DNA of 64,000 nucleotides from Bacillota bacterium. GTDB lineage: Bacteria > Bacillota > Sulfobacillia > Sulfobacillales > Sulfobacillaceae. Both the position numbers and the translations under genes were made by a program. Positions 27,450 to 36,255 of this stretch are shown piece by piece (position 1 is the stretch's first letter; every line of letters starts with the position of its first letter). The DNA lies in the NCBI GenBank assembly GCA_021784595.1, contig JAJYHT010000057.1, positions 51,780 to 115,779 on the forward strand, written 5' to 3'. The notes under the pieces are model-generated. The model searched no databases. It was not told the origin of the DNA and saw nothing but the letters and a program-made list of their open reading frames with translations.

Positions 27450-28442
27450 CTAATACCCCCAACGGATGATAGTAGAGCCCCAGGTCAAGCCGGCTCCGAA
27501 CGCTACCAGCACCACCACACTGCCCCGGTGCACCCGTCCCTCACGGCGGGCATCTTCGAGCGCCAAGGGAATAGTTCCCACGGATGTGTTGCCATAACGT
27601 TCAATGTTAATCGCCACCCGATCGGGATCTAAATTGAAACGTCTGACTGCAGCATCGATAATCCGCAAGTTGGCTTGATGCGGCACTAACAAATCCATAT
27701 CCTCCACAGTGAGGCCCACCCGCTTTAGGCCCTCTTCGACCGCTTCCGGCATCGCTTTGACGGCAAAACGGAATGTTTCGTTGCCGTTCATTTTCAAATA
27801 ATGAAGCCCCTCTTCCACGGTCGCCGCACTTGCAGGCAAACGAGATCCTCCAGCCGGAAGCGACAACAAATCTCCACCACGCCCGTCCGCCTTAAGATAA
27901 GATCCTAACACACCAAATTCTGTATCTTCATGGCCTTCCAGCACGAGGGCGCCCGCAGCGTCTCCAAACAATACCGCCGTGGTGCGATCCTGATAGTCGG
28001 TGATACTACTCAACTTATCGGCCCCCACCACTAAAATTCTTTGATAACTCCCGCTTTGAATCATGGCTGAGGCCATTTCTATGGCATAGATTAGTCCGGT
28101 GCACCCTGCCTGCAAATCGACCCCACCCACTGGGCGGTCGGCCAACCGTGCTTGAAGGCGGGCTGCCGTGGATGGGAACAGCGTATCAGGAGTATTGGTT
28201 GCCACAATAATAAAATCCAGGTCATCACCGGTAATTCCTGCCTCTTGCAGAGCTAATCGGCTCGCCTTTTCCGCCATGTCGGCGGTCGTTTCTTCGGGAG
28301 CCGCAATATGCCGCTCTCTAATCCCGGTGCGGGTTACGATCCACTCATCATTGGTGTCTACGAGACGCTCCAAGTCATGATTGTTCAGAATTCTGGGCGG
28401 AGCATAGGTTCCCAGTCCTTTGACCACTGCGCGCTTTGTCAT
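27450..28442 (-). CDS. fabH: FabH, beta-ketoacyl-ACP synthase III
   Basis: 330 residues from MTKRAVVKGLGTYAPP. The triad is Cys in LQAGCTGLIYA, His in LVPHQANLRI and Asn in YGNTSVGTIPLAL. It starts chain synthesis from acyl-CoA, and its specificity sets branched versus straight chains. GAGGAG precedes the ATG, and the start overlaps the plsX stop. Confidence 0.96.
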   Translation of the reverse strand: MTKRAVVKGLGTYAPPRILNNHDLERLVDTNDEWIVTRTGIRERHIAAPEETTADMAEKASRLALQEAGITGDDLDFIIVATNTPDTLFPSTAARLQARLADRPVGGVDLQAGCTGLIYAIEMASAMIQSGSYQRILVVGADKLSSITDYQDRTTAVLFGDAAGALVLEGHEDTEFGVLGSYLKADGRGGDLLSLPAGGSRLPASAATVEEGLHYLKMNGNETFRFAVKAMPEAVEEGLKRVGLTVEDMDLLVPHQANLRIIDAAVRRFNLDPDRVAINIERYGNTSVGTIPLALEDARREGRVHRGSVVVLVAFGAGLTWGSTIIRWGY

Positions 28443-29437
28443 CCGTTTGTCTCCTCTCCCACAACCCGTTCTCGAATTCGATTCTGCGTGCCCGATACAG
28501 AGAACTGATGGGCCATCCCGATAGCAATACGAAACGCCTTGTCCTCGCTGGCTCCATGGCATTTATAGATGGGCTGGTCCAAGCCCAAAAGCGGGGCACC
28601 CCCATATTCTTGATAATCCAATAAAGTTTTGAGTTCATAAAGGCCAGATTTCAGCATCAAAGCGGCCATTCTCGTCATCCAATTGCGCAGCAAGATTTCG
28701 CGAAACTGTTGCATAATGTCACGCGCTAACCCCTCTGTGAGCTTTAAGGCAATGTTACCGGAAAATCCGTCGCAGACAACGACGTCGGCCTTGCCCTGCA
28801 GCAATTCCCGAGCCTCCAAATTTCCGATGAAATTTAGTGACGAGGCTTTTAGCCACTGGTGCGCCTCACGAATCAGGGGAGGGCCTTTTCCGGCCTCTTC
28901 GCCCACATTCAATAGCGCTACCCTGGGGTTGGCAATGCCAAAGACTTCTTGGCAGTAGACCGACCCCATCAAGGCATATTGCACAAGTTGCGACGGTTTG
29001 GGGTCTAGATTGGCGCCCACGTCAAGCATAAGGACTCCCCATCCCTTTAGGACCGGCAAGATGGCCGTCAGAGCCGGCCTCTCGATGCCTGCCATGCGAC
29101 CTAAGCTCAAGAGGCCAGCAGTCATCAAGGCACCTGTGTTGCCAGCCGAAATTCCCGCTACGGCTTGCCCTTCGGCCACCAGCCGAATCATTTGTACCAT
29201 GGATGAATCTCGTTTGGTCTTAACGGCGGTTACCGGACGGTCATCCATGGTAATGACCTGAGACGCTGGGTATACCGTAATCCGTTCCCTAGACTTGCCT
29301 AAAATGCGTTGAATTCGCGATGGCTCGCCGACCAGTATGACTTCCATCTCATCATGGGCCTGGGTGGCAGCTACTGCTCCCTTAACTGGCGCTTCAGGCG
29401 CATTGTCGCCGCCCATGGCGTCGATGGCGATTTTCAA
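28439..29437 (-). CDS. plsX: PlsX, acyl-ACP:phosphate acyltransferase
   Basis: 332 residues from a TTG (LKIAIDAMGGDNAPE), with AAAGGAGG 9 nt upstream. Motifs are MGGDNAP, GISAGNTGALM, MLDVGAN, LLNVGEEAGKG and VVCDGFSGNIALK. It makes acyl phosphate for phosphatidic acid synthesis. It overlaps fapR, giving the classical fapR-plsX pair. Confidence 0.95.
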   Translation of the reverse strand: MKIAIDAMGGDNAPEAPVKGAVAATQAHDEMEVILVGEPSRIQRILGKSRERITVYPASQVITMDDRPVTAVKTKRDSSMVQMIRLVAEGQAVAGISAGNTGALMTAGLLSLGRMAGIERPALTAILPVLKGWGVLMLDVGANLDPKPSQLVQYALMGSVYCQEVFGIANPRVALLNVGEEAGKGPPLIREAHQWLKASSLNFIGNLEARELLQGKADVVVCDGFSGNIALKLTEGLARDIMQQFREILLRNWMTRMAALMLKSGLYELKTLLDYQEYGGAPLLGLDQPIYKCHGASEDKAFRIAIGMAHQFSVSGTQNRIRERVVGEETNG

Positions 29438-30012
29438 AACGCACTGCCTCCTTTTGTCCAAGTCGATGCATCGACTGCAAATACGACAAACTTGGCGCGA
29501 AATACAGGTTCTTGACGCACGCGGCTTACAACCAGCACTACCCATCGCGGACCGCTGCGCCTGACCACCTCGGCATGCGCAGTGATTTGCTCTCCTGCCA
29601 TGACGGGTTGTTTAAACTTGGCATTGACTAGTCCGGTCAGCACCACATCTCCATCCACGACGGCTATCGCCAACGAATCTGCTTGCGCGAAAATATAGTG
29701 CCCCCGCAACACTCCGGTCCTAGCGAATGCCATTGAGGAGTCAGTATCCAATACAGAACGCCCGCTGTGACCAATGTCCAAGTCAAGCAATTCACCGACC
29801 ATTTCCTGTCGCGACATAGCCCGCACCTGGTTTACACTCTTGCGTGCCAAACTTTCTGAGCGCAGCCGCATTTCGGGAATTCCCAGATGCATGCGGTCCA
29901 GACGGATGGTGGGCACGCTAACGCCAAAATGCTGAGCCAGTTCCTCGTCGGTTTGTAATGGATTGAGCGCCACCAATTCTCTAAGTTGACGTTGTCTCTC
30001 TAGCTTGCTCAA
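29434..30012 (-). CDS. fapR: FapR, malonyl-CoA-responsive repressor of lipid synthesis
   Basis: 192 residues. An N-terminal HTH (LQTDEELAQHFGVSVPTIRLDRMHLGIPEMR) is joined by a helix to a hot-dog fold sensor (FARTGVLRGHYIFAQADSLAIAVVDGDVVLTGLVNAKFKQPV). Malonyl-CoA releases it from DNA. It heads the fab operon. The TTG start at 30012 has only a distant GGGGGG, so it may be weakly translated. A FapR-like operator lies just upstream, implying autoregulation. Confidence 0.94.
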   Translation of the reverse strand: MSKLERQRQLRELVALNPLQTDEELAQHFGVSVPTIRLDRMHLGIPEMRLRSESLARKSVNQVRAMSRQEMVGELLDLDIGHSGRSVLDTDSSMAFARTGVLRGHYIFAQADSLAIAVVDGDVVLTGLVNAKFKQPVMAGEQITAHAEVVRRSGPRWVVLVVSRVRQEPVFRAKFVVFAVDASTWTKGGSAF

Positions 30013-30055
30013 ACGCGACAGTCTTTTTGCCCCCCTTTTTAATTATTACTATCTC

Positions 30056-30073
30056 TTAATACTGGGTAATAAT
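30056..30073 (-). promoter_or_regulatory. Candidate FapR operator
   Basis: TTAATACTGGGTAATAAT keeps the TTA-TAC..GTA-TAA palindromic core expected for FapR sites. It lies in the fapR promoter region with AT-rich -10-like TAATAAT just downstream on the minus strand. Confidence 0.65.
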
Positions 30074-30081
30074 ATTTAGGC

Positions 30082-30112
30082 AAAAAAATTCCATGGAAAT
30101 GCCCATGGAATT
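30082..30112 (-). terminator. Terminator after rpmF
   Basis: AATTCCATGG/CCATGGAATT perfect 10-bp stem, 6-nt loop, then a run of T on the minus strand (30082-30088). It separates yceD-rpmF from the fapR operon. Confidence 0.9.
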
Positions 30113-30114
30113 TA

Positions 30115-30294
30115 TTATGCATCATGGTTGACAACAATACGTCCATCATAAAAACCGCAATGCGGGCACACGTGATGCGGCATGCGATCCCCGTGGCACC
30201 GAGGACACTCGATCCATTGCGGAGCGGTCAATTTCCACGTCGACCGCCGAGTGCGGGTACGGGATTTAGGGGTCTTGCGTTTAGGAACTGCCAT
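30115..30294 (-). CDS. rpmF: Ribosomal protein bL32
   Basis: 59 residues read directly from the minus strand: MAVPKRKTPKSRTRTRRS at the start, then four metal-binding cysteines in CPRCHGD and CPHCGFYDG. A GGAGGA lies 8 nt before the ATG. It is the zinc-binding (C+) form. yceD directly precedes it, as in most bacteria. Confidence 0.96.
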   Translation of the reverse strand: MAVPKRKTPKSRTRTRRSTWKLTAPQWIECPRCHGDRMPHHVCPHCGFYDGRIVVNHDA

Positions 30295-30309
30295 CTGAAA
30301 TTCCTCCTA

Positions 30310-30837
30310 CTATTCCTCGTCGTGCACAGACGCCTTCTGATATGCCTGCCATTTTTGAAGTGGTCCCCACCGGTCATCGAGTTGGGGCCGACAGTCGCAA
30401 GGCGCTAGATTCAAGTTGGCGCCACATTGGGGACAAAGGCCTAAACAATCGGAGCGGCACACGGGAGCTATAGGGATACTAACCCCTAAGCAATCGGCAA
30501 TCAACTCGTCCAGGACAATTTTATCCCCATTAAAACGATAATAATCCAATTCGGGATCGTCGGCACCAGTTTCTTCCCGAAATTCCTCGACCAGTTGATA
30601 AGGAACCTCCAGCATGAAAGGCTCCAAGCAACGTGAACACACTGCGCTGAGAACCGCGGTGCCCTGACATTCTACCACCAGCGACTGGCCGGTGTTGCGA
30701 ACCTTGACATCAATTGAAAGAGGTCCCAGCACGGGAAATTCCACGCGTTCCTGTATTTGTGCAGGCCACTCGTCTTCGATGTGCTGGGTCTCTTCTCGGC
30801 CGGCCCATTTTTTGACGTCCGAGACCCGTATTTCCAT
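30310..30837 (-). CDS. yceD: YceD/YlbN-like DUF177 protein
   Basis: About 175 residues. Cysteines pair in AVCSRCLEPF and in CGANLNLAPCDC near the end, with DELIADCLGVSIPIAPVCRSDCLGLCPQC. The DUF177 family is linked to 23S rRNA accumulation in plants and bacteria and almost always precedes rpmF. GAGG lies 7 nt before the chosen ATG; another ATG is one codon upstream. Confidence 0.9.
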   Translation of the reverse strand: MEIRVSDVKKWAGREETQHIEDEWPAQIQERVEFPVLGPLSIDVKVRNTGQSLVVECQGTAVLSAVCSRCLEPFMLEVPYQLVEEFREETGADDPELDYYRFNGDKIVLDELIADCLGVSIPIAPVCRSDCLGLCPQCGANLNLAPCDCRPQLDDRWGPLQKWQAYQKASVHDEE

Positions 30838-30862
30838 CATTCCACCTCGCAAAACTGTTCGT

Positions 30863-30892
30863 ATTATAGCTATTGATTGGTCCTCTTGTCAA
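30863..30892 (-). promoter_or_regulatory. Consensus promoter for yceD-rpmF
   Basis: Minus-strand TTGACA (30887-30892), 18-bp spacer, TATAAT (30863-30868). Both boxes are perfect. It sits just after the aarF stop, so yceD-rpmF is a separate strong unit. Confidence 0.85.
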
Positions 30893-30900
30893 CCGATTGG

Positions 30901-32571
30901 CTATAGCTTGCCGCGTCGCATGGCACCGACCACGATCCAAAGCCCCATGGCAATGACGGCCACAAACGCATATTCTCCTAAAGGAAAATGCGCCAGGTTA
31001 TCCAATTGGCTGCGATGCACAACCAAGCCAGTGCCTACAATTAGAGCTGCTAGCAATAAGGACAAGGCCAGTCGATTGATCAGTCGCTCCCAGTGGCTCA
31101 GCACTTTGTCCAGATTTTTATGCTCTAAGACAATGCGAATTTCTCCCCTGCCCAACGTAGCCAAGACTTGGTCTACCCCGTTTGGCAAGCGTCCGGCGAT
31201 ATCCACCCAGTCCAGCACGGAGTCGGCCAGCTCGGGTCCCCACCAACTCGGGTCCAACCGATTTAACAAGAGTTCCATAGCATGTGGTTTTCCTAAATTG
31301 ACCAGCGAAGCGTGCGGATCGAGTTTTCGTACGACGCCATCAACGGTGACTGCAGTTTTGGCCAACAGGGTATACTCTGGCGGAATTCGGATGCGGTAGG
31401 TGTTGGCCAACCCTAGGAGATCTGATAGCGCTTGGCCCAAATTGAACTCTTCCAATTCTGTTTCATAGTAGCGCCGGCGCAACCTGTCCACGTCTTGCAG
31501 CAAGCAGTGCCGGTCGATGTTGCCTTGCACCACGCCTAATTTTAATAAGGCGTCCACCACCTGCGATGCGCGCCCCATGGACAGTCCGACAATCAATTCC
31601 ACAGAACGGCGCCGCATATCCGGAGTGAACGAACCGACCAGACCCCAATCAAGAAAAATAATATGACCTTGGGCGTCCAAATGGATATTGCCGGGATGAG
31701 GGTCTGCGTGAAAAAATCCGTTGACGAACACCTGATAATACACGGCCCCAATAAATTTTTCGGACACTCGGTGACGCGACAAACCTAGCTCGCCAATACC
31801 CTCCAACTCGCTGATCTTAATGCCAACCAGTTCTTCGAGCACCAGCACCTCCGGCCTGGTCCAGTCCCACAACACACGGGGAATTCTCATATCTCGGCGG
31901 CCATTATACTGTTTGTGAGCACGTTCGGTATATTTGGCTTCTACACTGAAATCCCGCTCTTCGCGCAAAGTCTTTGACAGTTCAGCAATTAAAGTTGTCA
32001 CTTGATACTGGCGCGCCCATTGGGTGCGGCGCTCCGCCAAGTCCCCTAAACTCTTCAGTATGGCCAAGTCAGACTCCGTTTGTTCTACCACGTGAGGACG
32101 GCGAACTTTTATCACCACAGCCTGTCCATTCATCAAACGTCCCTGATGCACTTGGCCCAACGATGCCGCCGCCAACGGCTCAGGATTGATATAGGCCAAA
32201 ACGTCGGCGATGGGACGTTCCCACGCTTTTTCCAGTATGTAAACCACTTCATCCAACCCAAACGGCGGCACGTCATTCTGCAATTTTTCCAAGGCAGCTA
32301 TCAAACGCACAGGCAACACATCGGCACGCAACGAGGCCAGCTGTCCCAACTTGACATAGGTCGGACCCATAGCGGCCAACACCAGGCCTAAACGTTCAGC
32401 CCAATCGGCGTCGTCGTCGGGCACTCGATTGTGCAGCCATCGCTGCTTGAAGGATAAGTGCCCAGACAACCCTAATGCATCGATTACCATGACAAAACCG
32501 TGTTGCGCTAAAATGCCTGCAATCTGCCGATACCGCCGCCAATGCGCGGCACGGGGCCAATGAGCTATCAT
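30901..32571 (-). CDS. AarF/UbiB/ABC1-type atypical kinase
   Basis: 556 residues. The family marks are KxGQ in TYVKLGQLASLRADVLP, the A-rich loop AAASLGQVHQGRL, the Lys of VIKVRRP, HADPHPGNI and the metal-binding FLDWGLVG. Two hydrophobic segments end the protein (about 500-545). Homologues support isoprenoid quinone synthesis, though many Firmicute members have no assigned substrate. It overlaps iadA by ATGA, so both are co-translated. Confidence 0.93.
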   Translation of the reverse strand: MIAHWPRAAHWRRYRQIAGILAQHGFVMVIDALGLSGHLSFKQRWLHNRVPDDDADWAERLGLVLAAMGPTYVKLGQLASLRADVLPVRLIAALEKLQNDVPPFGLDEVVYILEKAWERPIADVLAYINPEPLAAASLGQVHQGRLMNGQAVVIKVRRPHVVEQTESDLAILKSLGDLAERRTQWARQYQVTTLIAELSKTLREERDFSVEAKYTERAHKQYNGRRDMRIPRVLWDWTRPEVLVLEELVGIKISELEGIGELGLSRHRVSEKFIGAVYYQVFVNGFFHADPHPGNIHLDAQGHIIFLDWGLVGSFTPDMRRRSVELIVGLSMGRASQVVDALLKLGVVQGNIDRHCLLQDVDRLRRRYYETELEEFNLGQALSDLLGLANTYRIRIPPEYTLLAKTAVTVDGVVRKLDPHASLVNLGKPHAMELLLNRLDPSWWGPELADSVLDWVDIAGRLPNGVDQVLATLGRGEIRIVLEHKNLDKVLSHWERLINRLALSLLLAALIVGTGLVVHRSQLDNLAHFPLGEYAFVAVIAMGLWIVVGAMRRGKL

Positions 32572-33743
32572 TGTGGTCTCTTTTCGTACGTGCCATAAAT
32601 CACCGGTCGGGTGTCTTTCACCATGATGCGCCCTTTGGCCACTACGGTTTCGATGGTGTGGTCACGCACCAACAAAAGATGCGCCAATCCCCCGGGCGCT
32701 AGATGCCCGACGTCATGCAATTTCAATATCGCGGCCGGTGTAGTGGTGGCGGGGGCTAACGCTTCATCCCACGCCAGTCCTGACTGAACCAGACGCACTA
32801 CAGCCTGCCATAAGCTGTCAGCCGAACCCATTTCCATCCGTACCAATCGCCCGCTGGCGTCAAAGATGGGGGCTGAGCCTTGGGCATCGGAACTAAAGCT
32901 GATATGGTCCCAGGCCACACCATGCTGGCGCAAGTAGTGCGCTGCTTCAGCGGGGGCTATGGCGTCGGGATCATCTATCGCGGGCATAATGCCGCTGGTC
33001 AAATCCAGCCAACCACCCGCCCGCCCCAAAGCCACTGCATCCTCTAACAAGCGGGGGTCTCGATTGAGGTGCGTGGGGACAAAGGTGTCAATGGGCAAGT
33101 CAGCCATCTCCAGCACCTGATAGACTGGAGTCAACCTTCTCGGCCCATTGCCCAAATGCAGATGCAGCACCCCAGCTTTAGCAGACAATAAACCGCCGAC
33201 TCGCGCCTCAGAGGCCAACTGTGCCAGCACCCGGTCGCTGGGATGGCTTCCCCGGTGGTCGCTGACGGCAATTTCGCCAATTCCCAACACTTTGTCGATG
33301 AGCACAATATCATTGCGCGGGGTGTCGGTTATGGTTCGCGTTGGCACCTGGTAGGCGCCGGTGTAGATATAAGTGGTCAGCCCTTCGGCTTCGAGCCCTC
33401 GCGCCTTGGCCAATAGGCCTGCTACACTGCGGGTTGTGCCGTCGGTGCCTAGCACGCCGACGGCGGTGGTGACTCCTGCCGTGGTCAATGCGGTTAAGGC
33501 AATTTCCGGCGTGCGAAATTGGGGGCCTCCTTCGCCGCCCCCACCCGCCATGTGCACGTGCTGGTCGACCAATCCCGGCACCACCATCGCTCCGCGGGCG
33601 GATAACACGGTGCCTTCGCACCATGAGGGCAGTTTCAATGCACTACCAATGGCCGCAACCCGTTCACCTACAACTAATATGTCCTGCTGCCCCAAAGGTT
33701 GGGGGGCAAATACGGTTCCCCCTTGGATCAAGAGGGCCTTCAT
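32568..33743 (-). CDS. iadA: Isoaspartyl dipeptidase (IadA-type amidohydrolase)
   Basis: About 391 residues, similar in length to E. coli IadA. Metal-site motifs are GLVDQHVHMAGGGGEGGP with FRTPE, GAYQVPTRTITD, AVSDHRGSHPSD, VPTHLNRDP and FSSDAQGSAP. It cleaves beta-aspartyl dipeptides from damaged proteins, a useful task in hot acid growth. Start ATG at 33743 (AGGA 7 nt upstream) or two codons earlier, overlapping the previous stop. Confidence 0.92.
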   Translation of the reverse strand: MKALLIQGGTVFAPQPLGQQDILVVGERVAAIGSALKLPSWCEGTVLSARGAMVVPGLVDQHVHMAGGGGEGGPQFRTPEIALTALTTAGVTTAVGVLGTDGTTRSVAGLLAKARGLEAEGLTTYIYTGAYQVPTRTITDTPRNDIVLIDKVLGIGEIAVSDHRGSHPSDRVLAQLASEARVGGLLSAKAGVLHLHLGNGPRRLTPVYQVLEMADLPIDTFVPTHLNRDPRLLEDAVALGRAGGWLDLTSGIMPAIDDPDAIAPAEAAHYLRQHGVAWDHISFSSDAQGSAPIFDASGRLVRMEMGSADSLWQAVVRLVQSGLAWDEALAPATTTPAAILKLHDVGHLAPGGLAHLLLVRDHTIETVVAKGRIMVKDTRPVIYGTYEKRPQ

Positions 33744-33745
33744 GG

Positions 33746-34264
33746 TCATTCCTGTTGTCCACTTCCTTTGTCGCCACGGCCGAGCACCAATTCGATTTTT
33801 TTGGCGATTTCTTCACTTTGCTGGATCACGCTGCGCAGTTTTTTGAGATTGGCCTCCAACTCCTGACTTAACTCATATTGGGCTTGCGTCAGAACTTGGG
33901 CCACAGTCTGTGTCTGGCTAGTATTTTGTTTGGGTTTAACTTGTCCCTTTTTGGATTTGGCGGCCGAGGCACTCTGGGACGAGCTTGTTCCTTGGCTGCT
34001 CGACGACTGGGAGCTGCCCGCTGATTTCTGGGAAGACCCGGTCTGCCCATTGCCCGCCGATTGCTGGGAGGACCCGTTGCTTGCGCCGCTGTTTTTGGTC
34101 AGTGCCTGAAGTTCTTGACGAACCATCTGCCGCAATTTTTCTCCGCTCGCATTGGACTGACTGTTTTGGGATCCACCCTGCCCCGATTGCTGCTGTTGTT
34201 GCATTTGCGCCAATTCCTGTTGGATAATTTGTCGTAGATTGTTTTGGTTTGAGCCGCTTGCCAC
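33746..34264 (-). CDS. Gln/Ser-rich low-complexity protein with a duplicated helix motif
   Basis: 172 residues from a GTG after AGGAGG (9 nt). Two similar segments, NLRQIIQQELAQM and KLRQMVRQELQAL, are separated by Gln-rich sequence. A long Ser/Gln/Gly stretch follows, then a Lys-rich hinge and a C-terminal predicted coiled coil (QAQYELSQELEANLKKLRSV). There is no signal peptide. The function is unknown; spore coat or surface-associated roles are only a guess. It sits between ylbL and iadA in the same direction. Confidence 0.75.
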   Translation of the reverse strand: MASGSNQNNLRQIIQQELAQMQQQQQSGQGGSQNSQSNASGEKLRQMVRQELQALTKNSGASNGSSQQSAGNGQTGSSQKSAGSSQSSSSQGTSSSQSASAAKSKKGQVKPKQNTSQTQTVAQVLTQAQYELSQELEANLKKLRSVIQQSEEIAKKIELVLGRGDKGSGQQE

Positions 34265-34326
34265 CGCTAAGTCCCTCCTAGTGCGTAGATTCTGAGGGTA
34301 GTATGTCCTTTGGTCCACCAATTAAC

Positions 34327-35352
34327 CTAGGCGTTGGCACTCGATCCAATTTCTATATCTTTTAAGGCTTGAGACAGTGTCTTAACTGGGTAGATGGTCA
34401 TGTGGTATCCTTTGGCTTTGGCCATACTTAACGCCTTGGCGTAATTGGCCTGGGGACATAAAAACACGGTCGCACCGGAGCGATGCACCGTAATGACCTT
34501 CTGCGCCACTCCCCCAATCTGGCCCACAGTTCCGTTGGGCGAAATCTCACCGGTACCCGCGACCACACGCCCCCGGGCCAAGTTGACCCCGGTAATTTGA
34601 TCGTAGATTTCCAAGGCAAACATCATTCCCGCGCTGGGGCCGCCAATACCCTGGCTTTTGATGGCGACTGGCCGTGGAATGTGCCAATTCAATTCCTGTC
34701 CGATCAGAATGCCTATGGCAGGAGCAGGATCGCCAGCCAAATGCATGGTTTTAATAGGAATCACAAGGCGCCGGCGGTTGCGAATAATAGTAAACGGCAC
34801 ATATTCGCCATAGGTAAAGTGTTTGCGGAGAATTCCTTGAATTTCCGTCGGAGAAGTGACGCGATATGGTCCGACCGCCACGATCAGGTCGCCGGGTTTA
34901 AGCTTGCCGACCGCCGTACCAGTCTTTAGAATGCCCTCGACTTGGGCTCCGGGCACCGCGGTGACCGATGCGTTCAATCCGGCGAGCCGTTCGCCAGCTA
35001 CTTCCGCTGACAACTTGCTGTTCGACATCATGGAATAATTCAACTGCTGGTATTGTTGCATGTTCAAGCCACCCATGGCGTAAGTGGTCGACAAAATCTC
35101 CACGTTGGGGTCCAATTTGGCCCCTAAATACAATAGTTCGTTTAATTGGCCAATTTCCACTGCCACCATTAACAGTTTGCCAGTGCCTGGCGAATGTCCT
35201 TGGCGCACCGAAACCATCTGCGAGAGGTCTCCGGTAATTCCCGGCGCAATCGCCACGTAATTGGTCGGGATGAACCACAGTGCAACCCCGGCCACTAGGA
35301 GCACCGCTCCCATCCATAGGGCGATTTTCCCTAAACTTCTTTTCGACTTCAT
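34327..35352 (-). CDS. ylbL: YlbL-like membrane PDZ-Lon (S16) protease
   Basis: 341 residues. There is one N-terminal membrane segment (about 10-29), a PDZ domain (about 120-200, LKPGDLIVAVGPYRV) and a Lon-type serine protease domain with the nucleophile in GIGGPSAGMMFALEIY and lysine in GGVAQKVITVHRSG. The catalytic part is outside the cell. In Bacillus YlbL helps clear the cell division inhibitor YneA and others. The ylbL-ylbK-coaD-rsmD order matches Bacillus. Confidence 0.94.
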   Translation of the reverse strand: MKSKRSLGKIALWMGAVLLVAGVALWFIPTNYVAIAPGITGDLSQMVSVRQGHSPGTGKLLMVAVEIGQLNELLYLGAKLDPNVEILSTTYAMGGLNMQQYQQLNYSMMSNSKLSAEVAGERLAGLNASVTAVPGAQVEGILKTGTAVGKLKPGDLIVAVGPYRVTSPTEIQGILRKHFTYGEYVPFTIIRNRRRLVIPIKTMHLAGDPAPAIGILIGQELNWHIPRPVAIKSQGIGGPSAGMMFALEIYDQITGVNLARGRVVAGTGEISPNGTVGQIGGVAQKVITVHRSGATVFLCPQANYAKALSMAKAKGYHMTIYPVKTLSQALKDIEIGSSANA

Positions 35353-36137
35353 AAGGTCCCCCCTTTAATTCCAGTGCCCAACAATGCCATAATCTCGGGC
35401 AATGCAAGTTCCGCTGCCTCTTCTCCAGCACGAATCAGCGCTGCCACCTGGCTGAAGTGAGCATCGCGATTAAAAGTCAGTTTTGGTTCGATAACTATAT
35501 CGGCGTCAAGCGGTTGGTATTGGCGCAACTGACGGGCCATGATGTCAAAGGTTTGAAACAGCACGTCAAATACCGACCCCACCTTCGGCGACAACTCGAC
35601 ACCCACATCGACCGCCACCACAATGCTGTGGGCAAACAGTCGCGCCACGTCTACCGGAACCCGATTCAGCACGCCACCATCGACTAACACCTGTCCCTGT
35701 CGTACCACGGGGCTGAAGATGCCTGGAATCGATACTGTTGCCCGCACCCCTTCCGCTAAACTGCCCGAATCAATCAATACGGTGGTGGCCGATTCAATAT
35801 CGACTGCTACCACTTTCAACGGAGGCCTGCAGTCTTCAAACTGGCGTCCGCGAGTCAAAAGACTCAATAGTCCTTCCAGTTTGCGCCCAGCCACCAATCC
35901 CATCTTGGATAAAGTGAAGTCAATCCAGTCGGTGCGTCGAATGCCCAAAGCCACTTCTTCTATCATGGCGCCCGTATAACCAGTGCAATAAAGCGCTCCG
36001 ACCAGTCCCCCCATGCTGGAGCCTGCAATGCCGGTAATCGGGATTTGGTTTTGGTCTAGCACTTTGAGCACCCCTATATGGGCTAATCCTCTGGCACCCC
36101 CGGAAGATAATGCCAGCGCCACTCCTGGTTGTGACAT
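35349..36137 (-). CDS. ylbK: YlbK-like patatin-family serine hydrolase
   Basis: 262 residues. Motifs are the oxyanion stretch LSSGGARGLAHIG, the nucleophile GxSxG in GIAGSSMGGLVGA and the catalytic aspartate in VDGGVLNRVPVD. It is likely a phospholipase or esterase near the membrane. It overlaps ylbL by 4 bp. Confidence 0.93.
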   Translation of the reverse strand: MSQPGVALALSSGGARGLAHIGVLKVLDQNQIPITGIAGSSMGGLVGALYCTGYTGAMIEEVALGIRRTDWIDFTLSKMGLVAGRKLEGLLSLLTRGRQFEDCRPPLKVVAVDIESATTVLIDSGSLAEGVRATVSIPGIFSPVVRQGQVLVDGGVLNRVPVDVARLFAHSIVVAVDVGVELSPKVGSVFDVLFQTFDIMARQLRQYQPLDADIVIEPKLTFNRDAHFSQVAALIRAGEEAAELALPEIMALLGTGIKGGTL

Positions 36138-36255
36138 GACTAGACCCCCCTCTAATCTATGTAGAAAAGTTCCTCATTCATGTCCACGCTGAACGCCTGA
36201 TCCCCGCATTGGCTGCATATTTTGTAGCAATACCCTCACCCGGGGGAGGTGCGCG

